DNA of 64,000 bases from UBA6120 sp964639215. Lineage in GTDB: Bacteria > Bacillota_I > Bacilli_A > RFN20 > CAG-826. Each line of letters starts with the position of its first letter. Position 1 is the stretch's first letter. The position numbers were made by a program, and so were the translations under genes. A model generated the notes under the pieces. That model worked only from the letters and a program-made list of their open reading frames with translations. It was not told where the DNA came from and ran no database searches. Shown piece by piece: positions 1 through 8,735 of this stretch. The DNA lies in NCBI GenBank assembly GCA_964639215.1, contig CAZXCV010000002.1, positions 1 through 64,000 of the forward strand, given 5' to 3'.

Positions 1-14
1 TGGATGAGAAAACA

Positions 15-23
15 TGATAAAAT
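15..23 (+). promoter_or_regulatory. extended -10 promoter element before tsaE
   Basis: TG-A-TAAAAT matches an extended -10 box. It ends 18 bases before the tsaE ATG, so the leader would be about 10 bases and holds no Shine-Dalgarno sequence. The -35 region lies at or beyond the window edge. Confidence 0.4.
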
Positions 24-41
24 ATCAAGCAGTCAATTAAT

Positions 42-506
42 ATGAAACAACACACTTTTATATCTTATAACCAAATGATGACTAAGCGCGCTGGCGAATC
101 GCTCGCCCCATTTTTACGCGCAGGTGATGTCGTGGCTTTATCAGGCGATTTGGGTGCTGGTAAAACCACTTTTACCGGTGGTGTTGCTCACGGCTTAGAA
201 ATTATTGAGCACGTTATTAGTCCTACATTTAATATCATGCGGGAATATCGTCATGGGCGCTTACCGTTATTTCATATTGATGCTTATCGACTCGAAGATG
301 GTAATGCCGATATCGGCCTGGAAGAATTTGTTGATGATGGTGGTGTCTCTGTGATTGAGTGGCCACAATATGTTAATCACCTATTGCCAAAACACGCACT
401 TCATATCGCGATTTTGGATGTTGGACCAACAACGAGACAACTAATATTTTCTTGTGAAGATGACCGATATCAAGCATATTTTCAGGTGTTGGGGTTACTA
501 AAATGA
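42..506 (+). CDS. tsaE: tRNA threonylcarbamoyladenosine biosynthesis ATPase TsaE
   Basis: TsaE is the ATPase that works with TsaB and TsaD to attach threonylcarbamoyl to A37 of ANN-decoding tRNAs (t6A). The 154-residue protein has a P-loop GDLGAGKTT at residues 35-43 and the family's SPTF segment at 60-63, and its length is normal for the family. It opens a four-gene block whose members overlap by 4 bases each (ATGA type), in the same order as Bacillus ydiB-ydiC-ydiD-ydiE, so translation is probably coupled. The start has no visible ribosome binding site and lies close behind a -10-like box. Confidence 0.96.
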   Translation: MKQHTFISYNQMMTKRAGESLAPFLRAGDVVALSGDLGAGKTTFTGGVAHGLEIIEHVISPTFNIMREYRHGRLPLFHIDAYRLEDGNADIGLEEFVDDGGVSVIEWPQYVNHLLPKHALHIAILDVGPTTRQLIFSCEDDRYQAYFQVLGLLK

Positions 507-1093
507 TACAGCTATTACTTGATTCATCTAGTAGTTATTTGTCGGTTGGAATCGCAAAAGATCGAGAAGTTATCGCGACAACCACATATTATGCCTGGCA
601 AAACCAAAGCGAACTTATGGTACCAGAGATCGTTTCACTGTTAGGAAAGCACAATTATCAACTGACAGAAGTAACGCAAATTGCCGTTGCAATTGGTCCC
701 GGATCATACACTGGTGTCCGTATCGCTTTGACAATTGCCAAAATACTTGGCTACGCCTTAAAAATACCAGTGTATCCAATCAGTTCTTTAAAAATTCTTA
801 AACATCCGGAACAACCAACCGTGTGCCTCATTAATGCAAGAAGTGGCCGCTCTTATGTTGGTGTCTATCATCGGCAAACCACGATTGTCGCTGACACGAT
901 CATGACAAATGAGGAAGTCATCCAATATGTAAATGAGCATCCAAGCTATCTTATCAGTGGTGATATCGCCTATTTGGGCTTGAAAAACATTGATTTTGAT
1001 ATTTTCTTAAATTTATTGGAAGCGATTACTAATCAAATTCCAATTAATGACATTCATGCCTTAAAACCCGTTTACCTAAAGGACCAATTATGA
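503..1093 (+). CDS. tsaB: tRNA threonylcarbamoyladenosine biosynthesis protein TsaB
   Basis: TsaB is the inactive ASKHA-fold partner that dimerises with TsaD in the t6A complex. The 196-residue protein begins with the family's short acidic strand (LLLDSSS) and has GPGSYTGVR at residues 65-73, the TsaB signature, followed by INARSGRSYVGVY near 110-122. It is a little shorter than the usual 220-230 residues, the reduction being in the C-terminal half. It overlaps tsaE by 4 bases and rimI by 4 bases, so expression should be coupled. Family identity is clear from motif and context. Confidence 0.94.
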   Translation: MIQLLLDSSSSYLSVGIAKDREVIATTTYYAWQNQSELMVPEIVSLLGKHNYQLTEVTQIAVAIGPGSYTGVRIALTIAKILGYALKIPVYPISSLKILKHPEQPTVCLINARSGRSYVGVYHRQTTIVADTIMTNEEVIQYVNEHPSYLISGDIAYLGLKNIDFDIFLNLLEAITNQIPINDIHALKPVYLKDQL

Positions 1094-1524
1094 TTGTACG
1101 ACCGATGGAAAAAAACGATTTAGAAACTGTTTTAGCGCTTGAACGTCAATCGTTTGTTGAGCCATGGACAGCGGAACACTTCGTTTATGAATTAGGACAA
1201 AATCCATATAGTTATACTTTTATATGTGAGCAAAAAGGTGTTTTTATCGGGTATATTAACTTTTGGATTATGTTTGATCAGGCAACAATCAACAAAATCG
1301 CCATCATGCCCATTTATCAAAATCGTGGGATTGGCAAGACGTTACTGAATGATGCAATCGAACGGATGAAAATGGCACATGTCACACACCTCAATCTCGA
1401 AGTTCGCGTCAGCAATCTTGTTGCTCAAAAGCTTTATACACATTTCGGTTTCACAGCCTTGTTGAGAAAACCAGCTTACTATCAAGATGGCGAAGATGCG
1501 ATTTTGATGTCACGGAGTTTATGA
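1090..1524 (+). CDS. rimI: ribosomal protein S18-alanine N-acetyltransferase RimI-like
   Basis: This is a GNAT-fold acetyltransferase. RimI acetylates the N-terminal alanine of S18 and, in Firmicutes, sits in the t6A operon. The 144-residue protein has the acetyl-CoA pyrophosphate loop QNRGIGKTLL at residues 77-86 and the LEVRVSN segment of motif B about 25 residues later. It overlaps tsaB and tsaD by 4 bases each. The substrate is assigned by family and position; a different protein N-terminus as target cannot be excluded from sequence. Confidence 0.9.
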   Translation: MIVRPMEKNDLETVLALERQSFVEPWTAEHFVYELGQNPYSYTFICEQKGVFIGYINFWIMFDQATINKIAIMPIYQNRGIGKTLLNDAIERMKMAHVTHLNLEVRVSNLVAQKLYTHFGFTALLRKPAYYQDGEDAILMSRSL

Positions 1525-2543
1525 AACAACCATTAATATTAGCAATCGAATCAAGTTGTGATGAGACGGGCGTTGCCTTAGTGCGTGGCGGTCAGCTTTT
1601 GTCAAATGCCGTATCAACCCAAATTGCCATCCATCAGAAGTATGGTGGCGTCATGCCAGAAATGGCGTCACGCCTACACACGGAAAACATGACAATGGTG
1701 CTCGAACAAGCACTTGAGCAAGCAAAAGTCACCTTAGCTGATGTCGATGCATTCGCCGTCACCCGGGGACCGGGCTTAATCGGTGCCTTGCACGTCGGAC
1801 TCCAAAGCGCGAAAGCTTTAGCTGCTCTTTTTCAGAAACCACTAGTACCGGTTCATCATTTGGCCGCGCATATTTATGCGAATGAATTTGTGAAACCACT
1901 CGTTTTTCCACTACTTGCGATTGTCGTCAGTGGCGGAAACACCGAACTAGTTTATATGGAAGATCATTTGAAGTTTCAGATTATCGGAGAAACACGCGAT
2001 GATGCTGTCGGTGAGTGTTATGACAAAGTCGCCCGTGTTTTAGGGCTCCCATATCCCGGCGGTCTTCCAATTGACAGCCTCGCTCAAACTGGAACCCCGA
2101 CATATAAATTACCACGTCCTCTCCACGATAATAGTCTTGACTTATCTTATTCAGGCCTCAAAACTGCGGTCATTAATTTAGTGAATCACGCCAAACAGAC
2201 AAACAAAGCGATTCATTTACCGAATTTATGCGCGTCATTCCAAGATGTGGCTATCGGGATGATTATCGATAAAAGTCGTGCGGCCAGTCACAAGTATCCG
2301 ATTCGTCAAATTGTCTTGGCGGGTGGTGTCAGCGCTAATAGTAAATTACGCCATGATATCCAACTTCTCGCCCGCGAGAAAGCAGTTGATGTTATCATTC
2401 CTCCGATGTGGGCTTGCACTGATAACGCGGCGATGATTGCTCTTCTTGGAGAACGATTATTACAAGCGGGTATCCTCGCCCCGTTAACACTCGGAGCTGA
2501 TCCGGGTTGGTCAATTGAAGCGATAGTTGATTTTTCGCGATAG
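1521..2543 (+). CDS. tsaD: tRNA threonylcarbamoyltransferase TsaD
   Basis: TsaD is the catalytic subunit that transfers the threonylcarbamoyl group to tRNA A37. The 340-residue protein shows the N-terminal ESSCDETG (10-17), the metal-binding HHLAAH (112-117, HxxxH-type), VSGGNT (136-141) and, near residue 267, LAGGVSANS, all hallmarks of the Kae1/TsaD ASKHA fold. The length is normal. It is the last gene of the t6A block; no clear terminator follows, and the asnS promoter begins 5 bases after its stop codon. Confidence 0.97.
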   Translation: MKQPLILAIESSCDETGVALVRGGQLLSNAVSTQIAIHQKYGGVMPEMASRLHTENMTMVLEQALEQAKVTLADVDAFAVTRGPGLIGALHVGLQSAKALAALFQKPLVPVHHLAAHIYANEFVKPLVFPLLAIVVSGGNTELVYMEDHLKFQIIGETRDDAVGECYDKVARVLGLPYPGGLPIDSLAQTGTPTYKLPRPLHDNSLDLSYSGLKTAVINLVNHAKQTNKAIHLPNLCASFQDVAIGMIIDKSRAASHKYPIRQIVLAGGVSANSKLRHDIQLLAREKAVDVIIPPMWACTDNAAMIALLGERLLQAGILAPLTLGADPGWSIEAIVDFSR

Positions 2544-2548
2544 TCATC

Positions 2549-2577
2549 TCGACACAAGATGGCAATGAACATATAAT
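2549..2577 (+). promoter_or_regulatory. asnS promoter
   Basis: TCGACA at 2549-2554 and a perfect TATAAT at 2572-2577 are separated by 17 bases. The start codon of asnS follows 29 bases later with AAGGAG as ribosome binding site. The -35 box nearly touches the tsaD stop codon. Confidence 0.75.
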
Positions 2578-2606
2578 TACAATATCTTCGTTCATAAGGA
2601 GTTCCT

Positions 2607-3995
2607 ATGGCTTTACCAATTACCGTCAGCAATTTATACGAACACTTTCACAACAACAAGATTAATCACATTAATAGTGATGATGAATTAATTATTTCAG
2701 GTTGGGTGCGCACTAATCGTAATAATGGTCATATCGGTTTTATTGAATTGAATGATGGCACGCATTTCCGCAATCTCCAAATCGTTTATGATGAAGCGTT
2801 TCTTCAAGACTTTGTCGCAATAACAAAATTCGGGATTGGTACCGCACTTGAAGTTCATGGTAGTTTGAAACTCACACCAGAATTAAAACAACCGTTTGAG
2901 TTACACGCGAAGCAATTTGTGGTTGTCGGTAGTTGTGACGAAGATTATCCGTTACAAAAAAAACGTCATAGTTTTGAATATTTACGAGATATCGCACATC
3001 TCCGTCCACGTACCAATACGTTTATGGCACTCAATCGTGTGCGAAGCGTCCTCGCAATGGCCATTCATGAATTTTTCCAATCCCAAGGTTTCATTTATGT
3101 CCATACACCGATTATTACCGGTAATGATGCTGAAGGCGCTGGTCAAGTGTTCAAGGTGATGGTTGATGAAAAGAAACCTGCAGCCTTTTTTGGCAAAGAG
3201 GGCGTTCTCACCGTCAGCGGTCAACTTCACGTTGAACCATTCGCATTAGCGTTCCGCAACGTCTATACATTTGGTCCGACATTTAGGGCTGAATATAGTA
3301 ACACGCCCCGTCATTCTTGCGAATTCTGGATGATTGAACCAGAAATGGCCTTCGCCGATTTGTCAGATGATATGGACGTGATTGAAAATTCACTGAAATT
3401 TTGCATCAAATATGTGCTTGAAAAATGTCCCGATGAAATGGATTTCTTCAATGCGATGATTGATACTTCATTACTTGAGAGGTTAAAGACACTTCTCGCC
3501 GCTTCATTTAGAAAGATGAGCTATACCGAAGCGATCGACATCTTAACCAAAGCAGTAAATTCTGGCCACAAGTTTGAAAATAATGCGATTGCCTGGGGTA
3601 TGGATTTACAAAGCGAGCACGAACGTTACTTAACCGAACAAATTATAAAAGGACCGCTCTTCCTCATTAATTACCCCAAAGAAATCAAGGCGTTTTACAT
3701 GCGACTGAATGATGATGGAAAAACGGTCGCCGCCTGTGATTTACTCGTGCCCCAAGTCGGCGAATTAGTCGGTGGTTCGCAACGTGAAGAGCGCTTTGAT
3801 TTATTGGCCACCCGCATGGAACAACTTGGAAATCGCGCTGGACTTGAGTGGTATTTAGACTTACGCCGCTATGGGGGTGTTCCTCACGCTGGTTTTGGGA
3901 TTGGGTTTGATCGTTTGTTAATGTATCTCACGGGGATTAATAACATTCGGGATACACAACCATATCCGCGTAACCCCGGTTCATTGAAATATTAG
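2607..3995 (+). CDS. asnS: asparaginyl-tRNA synthetase
   Basis: AsnRS is a class IIb aminoacyl-tRNA synthetase that charges tRNA-Asn. The 462-residue protein has an N-terminal OB-fold anticodon-binding domain (about 1-110, with SGWVRTNR near 31-38), class II motif 2 around FRAEYSN (226-232) and motif 3 near the C-terminus (GFGIGFDRLLMY). AAGGAG precedes the ATG. Its presence with gatCAB in this window means the amidotransferase is probably needed mainly for Gln-tRNA rather than Asn-tRNA. It has its own promoter. Confidence 0.97.
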   Translation: MALPITVSNLYEHFHNNKINHINSDDELIISGWVRTNRNNGHIGFIELNDGTHFRNLQIVYDEAFLQDFVAITKFGIGTALEVHGSLKLTPELKQPFELHAKQFVVVGSCDEDYPLQKKRHSFEYLRDIAHLRPRTNTFMALNRVRSVLAMAIHEFFQSQGFIYVHTPIITGNDAEGAGQVFKVMVDEKKPAAFFGKEGVLTVSGQLHVEPFALAFRNVYTFGPTFRAEYSNTPRHSCEFWMIEPEMAFADLSDDMDVIENSLKFCIKYVLEKCPDEMDFFNAMIDTSLLERLKTLLAASFRKMSYTEAIDILTKAVNSGHKFENNAIAWGMDLQSEHERYLTEQIIKGPLFLINYPKEIKAFYMRLNDDGKTVAACDLLVPQVGELVGGSQREERFDLLATRMEQLGNRAGLEWYLDLRRYGGVPHAGFGIGFDRLLMYLTGINNIRDTQPYPRNPGSLKY

Positions 3996-4002
3996 GTACC
4001 CG

Positions 4003-4158
4003 ATGCTATATACCGATCGCCGAATTGACATCGAAGCGCAAGAATTAGCCCGACAAAAAAAATCACAGCGTCGGATTAATATCTTATTGCTTGTGATTGA
4101 TCTCGCTTTATTAGCGTTTGTTATCTACGAAATTGTGGAAAAGTTCGTCAATATGTAA
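4003..4158 (+). CDS. small single-span membrane protein (51 aa), unknown function
   Basis: The reading frame starts 8 bases after the asnS stop and encodes 51 residues: a polar, basic first half (many Arg, Gln, Lys up to residue 24) followed by one hydrophobic helix at about residues 26-42 and a short charged tail. This arrangement predicts a cytoplasmic N-terminus and a single membrane anchor. The ribosome binding site is weak (AGGT). A terminator follows at once, which supports it being the last gene of the asnS transcript. I do not recognise the family. Confidence 0.6.
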   Translation: MLYTDRRIDIEAQELARQKKSQRRINILLLVIDLALLAFVIYEIVEKFVNM

Positions 4159-4162
4159 GAGG

Positions 4163-4186
4163 AAAGGAGCTGAGGCTCCTTTTTTC
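4163..4186 (+). terminator. Rho-independent terminator after asnS and the small membrane gene
   Basis: AAAGGAGC at 4163-4170 pairs with GCTCCTTT at 4175-4182 around a TGAG loop and runs into a T tract. The hairpin lies directly at the tail of the convergent minus-strand gene and may serve that side weakly as well. Confidence 0.8.
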
Positions 4187-4826
4187 ATGGTTTGATATTG
4201 TCAAGCGTGTTTATTGAATCGAGGCTCTTAATAAAAATCGTGCGACTTTTACGATAAATGCGCCAGCTACGCGCGATGAAAGCTTGCGTAGCAATTAACA
4301 GCCAAATGATTGCGGATGCAGCCGTTGTCACAAATAAATAATTAGGCCAAGCCGCAAATACAAAGTGTGGTGTGTTTAGAAGAGGGGGCCAATCACTTGG
4401 TAAAGTGAGACCAAAAAAAGTGCTCGTGGGGATATTTTTCCAATCGAACACGAAGAAAAGCGTCCGAATTCCTCGGGCGTCATAACTAAACATTTCAAGC
4501 AACAATGCTTGATCGTTTGTGAACATTGTCAATAAGAAGATGAATAAAACCGATGCTCCAAGTAGTAGAAGGGGGCCAAGGTATTGTTGAAACACCAGCC
4601 GATAATTTTTCTTCCTGGCGATGTAGCGGAAATGCTTTTCATCACGAATAACTTTTGTGGTCACGAGATAACTCATCCCTTCATCGACTTTTCGGGCTTG
4701 AAACGCCATGATGCGACGAACTAACCAACCGATTAATCCGATGAGCGCTAAAATCGCCACGAAAATGACAAATAGAATGATGAGCATTCGTTGTTCTTTT
4801 TCGCTGAGATTAATAAAATTAATCAT
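4185..4826 (-). CDS. hypothetical membrane protein (213 aa)
   Basis: I do not recognise this family. The protein has four likely membrane helices: one near the N-terminus (about residues 14-36), one at about 83-103, a weaker one around 117-128, and one at about 164-183. A basic cytoplasmic stretch (about 37-75, with RKVDEG and RYIARKKNYR) lies between the first two. Its start overlaps the stop of the upstream minus-strand gene by 8 bases, so the two are translationally coupled. It ends against the asnS-side terminator. Confidence 0.7.
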   Translation of the reverse strand: MINFINLSEKEQRMLIILFVIFVAILALIGLIGWLVRRIMAFQARKVDEGMSYLVTTKVIRDEKHFRYIARKKNYRLVFQQYLGPLLLLGASVLFIFLLTMFTNDQALLLEMFSYDARGIRTLFFVFDWKNIPTSTFFGLTLPSDWPPLLNTPHFVFAAWPNYLFVTTAASAIIWLLIATQAFIARSWRIYRKSRTIFIKSLDSINTLDNIKP

Positions 4827-5067
4827 TTTTTATAACTTCCTGACTCGATGTGTCAGCAATAAGACCTAGTATTTTTTTGGCCTCGATATCTTCACGATAA
4901 TCTTGGAAAATCGTCCGTCCTGCAAAGAAGAGCACGATTGATTTCAATAGGAGCAACACGAAAACCAAAAGACCATAGACAAGAAAGATTACCAGCACTA
5001 ATGCAATCAGTGGACTCGTAATCAAATATAGAAAGCCAAGTAAAATGAATTTTAGAAATTGAATCAT
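4819..5067 (-). CDS. hypothetical small membrane protein (82 aa)
   Basis: The 82-residue protein is almost entirely hydrophobic from residue 5 to 50, enough for two closely spaced helices, and ends in a soluble acidic tail (DYREDIEAKKILGL and following). GAGGG precedes the ATG on the minus strand, and a TACAAT -10-like box lies about 10 bases upstream of that. It overlaps the next gene by 8 bases. The function is unknown; pairing with the downstream membrane protein suggests they act together. Confidence 0.65.
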   Translation of the reverse strand: MIQFLKFILLGFLYLITSPLIALVLVIFLVYGLLVFVLLLLKSIVLFFAGRTIFQDYREDIEAKKILGLIADTSSQEVIKND

Positions 5068-5101
5068 AGTGCCCTCGTGGTTTTATTGTAAGTTGCTTCG
5101 T

Positions 5102-5977
5102 CTATTTCGGCAAATAGAAATCGCATATTCTTAGTAAAATAATACCGGCTGGCCAGATCGCGATTAATAGTAAGCCAAGGATTGACCCCAAAAGAGGAAA
5201 AATAATCGCAAAAATAAAAATCGCAAAAATACTATAACCAACCACAATGAAAAGTGGTAATTTTCTTTTTGTTTTGATTAGTTCATATAATGCAAATCCC
5301 ATCAGTAAAAAACTTGGCCCGAGAAGGATGAAGCTCAACTCAGGTAATAAAAATCCTAATGGAATAATAATTATTGAAACGATTAAGCCAATAATATACA
5401 AATATCTAGGTGTCACAATGAACGGTGTTACTGATGTTGTCAAACGGTCAAGTTCGTGTGTCATGATGAAGTATGTAACCGTCGTTTGAGCTAAACTGAC
5501 GACATACAAGATTGAAGGGATGATAATTGTGTCGTTACTAGTCGTGATCCCGAGCACCAATCCGAGTGATTCAAGAAAGTCCACCATAAAAATTACATCA
5601 ATGAGCGCAATCGTGAAATAGAGCAAGCCCAACTCGATGAAACTAGCAACGATAAGAATAATCGCATCAGCCCATTTGTTTTTATATAAATAACCAAAGG
5701 CGAAACCTAGGATTAACGAAGGGAAAATATAAAATAACGTCGTCTCAAGTTGTTGCATGGTCACGATGAGTGAGAGACTTAGTGTCGCTATCATATAGAT
5801 GGGATAATATTTCATGTCGGTATTCATGGCGACGAGTGCGCTAGTAAGAGGTAAAGCGATGGCTAGGAAGAGACCTGCCAATGGGATAAACATCGTGACA
5901 AGCGCAAATGTGACATTTAGTGCTGCCATCAGCGCCATATAAGTCATTGTTCGAATTGGTGTTTGCTTTGAAGTCAT
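5102..5977 (-). CDS. polytopic membrane protein, possibly DUF2232/YybS- or ECF S-component-like
   Basis: The 291-residue protein has about eight predicted helices spread over its length and almost no soluble domain. The N-terminal pattern (short basic tail, then a helix with alanine-rich repeats and a proline break) resembles ECF-transporter substrate-binding components and the YybS/DUF2232 group, but no decisive motif is visible, so the assignment is tentative. It is the first of three minus-strand membrane genes. No Shine-Dalgarno sequence precedes the ATG; a CATAAT box at 5983-5988 abuts the start codon. Confidence 0.6.
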   Translation of the reverse strand: MTSKQTPIRTMTYMALMAALNVTFALVTMFIPLAGLFLAIALPLTSALVAMNTDMKYYPIYMIATLSLSLIVTMQQLETTLFYIFPSLILGFAFGYLYKNKWADAIILIVASFIELGLLYFTIALIDVIFMVDFLESLGLVLGITTSNDTIIIPSILYVVSLAQTTVTYFIMTHELDRLTTSVTPFIVTPRYLYIIGLIVSIIIIPLGFLLPELSFILLGPSFLLMGFALYELIKTKRKLPLFIVVGYSIFAIFIFAIIFPLLGSILGLLLIAIWPAGIILLRICDFYLPK

Positions 5978-6041
5978 TATTCATTATGTTAGCACGCTGA
6001 TGCATAATTGATTATTTTTGTAATGATAAAACTACTAATCT

Positions 6042-6464
6042 ATGATGAAAAAAACATTTGGTTATATCGGTATTGCCGCGCTTTTGTTATTTATATCTTC
6101 TGATAATCAACAAATTAAAAATGATATCGACAATCAAGTTATTAATCGTCATATTGGATGGAATGAATTATTAATCCAAAAAGAACGAGAATATCAAGTC
6201 TATTTATATTCAAATTCATGCCAAACTTGTCGTACATTACAACCCTTCATGATTGCTCAAGTTTTAGAACATCAACAAACACTGTATTTTATTGAAATAA
6301 CTAGAGAGATGCCATTTGGCCGTAATGATAATCTTCGGGAGAAAAAATGTCGACTTGAGGACTTATTTATCACGGCATTCCCAATGTTATTTATCATTGA
6401 AAATCACTGCTCGGTTATTCGAATAATAGGCAAAGAAGCAATCAGTACCTATTACAACGATTAA
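6042..6464 (+). CDS. membrane-anchored thioredoxin-like protein
   Basis: The 140-residue protein starts with a short basic tail and one hydrophobic segment (residues 6-19), consistent with a membrane anchor or uncleaved signal, followed by a thioredoxin-like domain. CQTC at residues 60-63 sits after a beta-strand (YQVYLYSNS), and a cis-proline candidate is present in AFPMLFII near residue 115. It therefore likely handles disulfides outside the membrane. The domain is small and divergent, so oxidase and reductase roles cannot be separated. There is no ribosome binding site; the start may be either of two adjacent ATGs. Confidence 0.65.
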   Translation: MMKKTFGYIGIAALLLFISSDNQQIKNDIDNQVINRHIGWNELLIQKEREYQVYLYSNSCQTCRTLQPFMIAQVLEHQQTLYFIEITREMPFGRNDNLREKKCRLEDLFITAFPMLFIIENHCSVIRIIGKEAISTYYND

Positions 6465-6486
6465 TCACCATTTGGTGGCTCCTTCA

Positions 6487-6515
6487 TTGGAAAGAAGGCG
6501 TCAATATGTTAAAAT
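6487..6515 (+). promoter_or_regulatory. pcrA promoter
   Basis: TTGGAA at 6487-6492 and TAAAAT at 6510-6515 are 17 bases apart, and TG one base before the -10 box makes it an extended -10. The chosen start codon of pcrA is 33 bases downstream of the box. Confidence 0.6.
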
Positions 6516-6548
6516 AAAGTTACTAAAAAATTGCGTAAAGGGCGGTTT

Positions 6549-8735
6549 ATGGATTTCTCTAAACTACTAAATGCACGGCAACTTGAAGCCGTTGAGACGC
6601 CAGCGCAATTCGTGAGAATCATCGCAGGAGCCGGAACCGGCAAAACCCGCGTTTTAACTTACCGAATTGCTTATCTCATATCCAATATGCTCGTCGAACC
6701 GAGTCGTATTTTGGCAATCACCTTTACGAATAAAGTGGCCACCGAAATGCGTATGCGCGCACTTAAATTAGTTCCAGAAGCATCTGATCAACTTCGGGTG
6801 ATGACATTTCATAGCTTTTGCGCCCGCTTTCTAAGACGTGAAATAAGCGCCCTCGGATATCCAAGTTCATTTACAATTTTTGATGATGATGATCAAGAAA
6901 AACTTATTAAAGCAATTGCTGTGGATGAAGGATATCGAAAAAATGATGACATCATCAAAAAGACAATTTCATTCATCGCCAGCCATAAATGCGCTGGTGA
7001 ATATCCAGGCGATATCACAATCACGAAAGAGCGGTTTCCTAATGAGCGCGAATGTCTACGACTCTTCGGCATTTACGAACAACGAATGGAAGCGATGTAT
7101 GCGCTTGATTTCGATGATTTACTCCTTAAGGCAATTCGGATTCTTGAAACGTTTGAAGATGTGCGCAAGAAATGGCAAAGTCGCATTGACCATATATTGA
7201 TTGATGAGTTTCAAGACACCAACGACATCCAATACAAGATTGTCAAATTACTATTAAAACCAAGCACGTGCCTCTATGTTGTTGGCGATCCTGATCAAAC
7301 TATTTATACATGGCGGGGTGCGAATCAAAATATAATTCTCGATATCGACAAGAAATTTGCTATGCAAACGATTATTCTTGATCGTAATTATCGCTCGTCA
7401 CCGACGATTCTACGTACTGCCAATCGCCTCATCGATCACAATCGTCTTCGCGTGAAAAAAGATTTATATAGTGAAAATCCCGATGGTCCCAAAGTAAAGG
7501 TGAACCGTGCGCTTCGCCAAATCGATGAAGCCGCTTGGGTCGCCAAAGAAATCATGACGATGCAACGTGAATTAGGCCATAATTTTAGATTTAAGGATGT
7601 CGCGGTGCTGTACCGGGCAAATTATCTAACATTGTCGTTTGAAAAAGAATTTAATCGCGTTGGGATGCCAATTCGGATTTTTGGTGGCATGCGCTTTTAC
7701 CAACGCCAAGAAATTAAAGATGTCATTGCTTATTTCCGGTTATTAATCAATAAAAAAGACGATGTATCATTTGAACGTATTATCAATACCCCACGTCGTG
7801 GCATTGGTGATAAAACGGTTGAAATACTTAAAAAAGAAGCTTATGAACGCAAAATGTCGCTTTATGAATATTTAGAGGTGATTGACCAACACGATTCGGA
7901 ATTAAAGACAAAGAGCGTAATCGCCCTTGATCGAATGATTAATATCATCGAAAAATATCGGGTGCGTGTCACGGAAAATCTCGAGGCATTCAGCGACATC
8001 CTTCGCGACTATATTGTTGAACTTGGGTATTTTGATGAGTTGCGTGATATCGATCAGGAACATCGCCTTGAAAACGTGCAAACGTTATTCGATGATATGC
8101 TCGGCTACATCAAGGAAAATCCCGAAACGGGATTTGAAGATTACTTACAAAACATAGCATTGACGAGTGCTCAGGATGAAATTGAAGATGGCGATTATAT
8201 ATCTTTAATGACGATTCACACTGCAAAAGGGCTGGAATTTAAGTATGTGTTCCTCGTTGGTTTAAACGAAGGGATATTCCCATCATTACGAACGATAACC
8301 GAAGAGGCCTATCTCGGACTAGAAGAAGAACGACGGCTTTGTTATGTGGCCTTTACAAGAGCTAAAGAAGGTTTGTTTTTATCTTGTAGTGGTGACTTTA
8401 GCTACGTGCTTAGTGGTCGTTTAGTTCCTTCACGATTTTTTAAAGAAGCCGGTATTACTTTTGAACGTCGCTTACCACCAATGGACCAGATGACCAGCCC
8501 CTCAGGGATGCGGTCGGTATTTTCAGGAAAAGCACACAGTGAAACAGCACCACATGCAATTTCTGATTGGCAGGTTGGTGATAAAATTAACCATATGAGT
8601 TTTGGTGTTGGTATTGTCACAAACGTCCTCGATAAAACCGTAATCGAAGTCGATTTTGAAAGCTGCGGTAAAAAGAAACTGATTGCGAATCATCCATCGA
8701 TTAAACGAATCGATAAAGTTGGAGGCTTTGCGTGA
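6549..8735 (+). CDS. pcrA: ATP-dependent 3'-5' DNA helicase PcrA/UvrD
   Basis: PcrA is an SF1A helicase for repair, rolling-circle replication and clearing of stalled RNA polymerase. With the start at 6549 the protein has 728 residues. Motifs: Walker A AGAGTGKT (26-33), motif II DEFQDT (about 219-224), motif III VGDPDQTIYTWRG shortly after, and motif V/VI near TIHTAKGLEF and VAFTRAKEG. The last 50 residues (DWQVGDKINHMSFGVG and onward) match the PcrA C-terminal tudor-like domain that contacts RNA polymerase. An in-frame TTG at 6531 was not used because AAAGGGCGG fits the ATG at 6549. It overlaps ligA by 4 bases, as in the Bacillus pcrA-ligA pair. Confidence 0.96.
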   Translation: MDFSKLLNARQLEAVETPAQFVRIIAGAGTGKTRVLTYRIAYLISNMLVEPSRILAITFTNKVATEMRMRALKLVPEASDQLRVMTFHSFCARFLRREISALGYPSSFTIFDDDDQEKLIKAIAVDEGYRKNDDIIKKTISFIASHKCAGEYPGDITITKERFPNERECLRLFGIYEQRMEAMYALDFDDLLLKAIRILETFEDVRKKWQSRIDHILIDEFQDTNDIQYKIVKLLLKPSTCLYVVGDPDQTIYTWRGANQNIILDIDKKFAMQTIILDRNYRSSPTILRTANRLIDHNRLRVKKDLYSENPDGPKVKVNRALRQIDEAAWVAKEIMTMQRELGHNFRFKDVAVLYRANYLTLSFEKEFNRVGMPIRIFGGMRFYQRQEIKDVIAYFRLLINKKDDVSFERIINTPRRGIGDKTVEILKKEAYERKMSLYEYLEVIDQHDSELKTKSVIALDRMINIIEKYRVRVTENLEAFSDILRDYIVELGYFDELRDIDQEHRLENVQTLFDDMLGYIKENPETGFEDYLQNIALTSAQDEIEDGDYISLMTIHTAKGLEFKYVFLVGLNEGIFPSLRTITEEAYLGLEEERRLCYVAFTRAKEGLFLSCSGDFSYVLSGRLVPSRFFKEAGITFERRLPPMDQMTSPSGMRSVFSGKAHSETAPHAISDWQVGDKINHMSFGVGIVTNVLDKTVIEVDFESCGKKKLIANHPSIKRIDKVGGFA

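Noticed and set aside
2306..2632. Minus-strand open frame of 108 codons across the tsaD end
   Set aside because: It lies inside tsaD and the asnS promoter, has no ribosome binding site and no recognisable protein pattern.
4163..4186. Hairpin as terminator for the minus-strand genes only
   Set aside because: The long T run is on the plus-strand side; the minus side has only a broken pyrimidine tract.
6465..6500. Two short hairpins after the thioredoxin-like gene as a terminator
   Set aside because: Short stems without a T tract; one overlaps the pcrA -35 box.
6531..6548. TTG start for pcrA
   Set aside because: No ribosome binding site upstream; the following ATG has one and gives the normal PcrA N-terminus.
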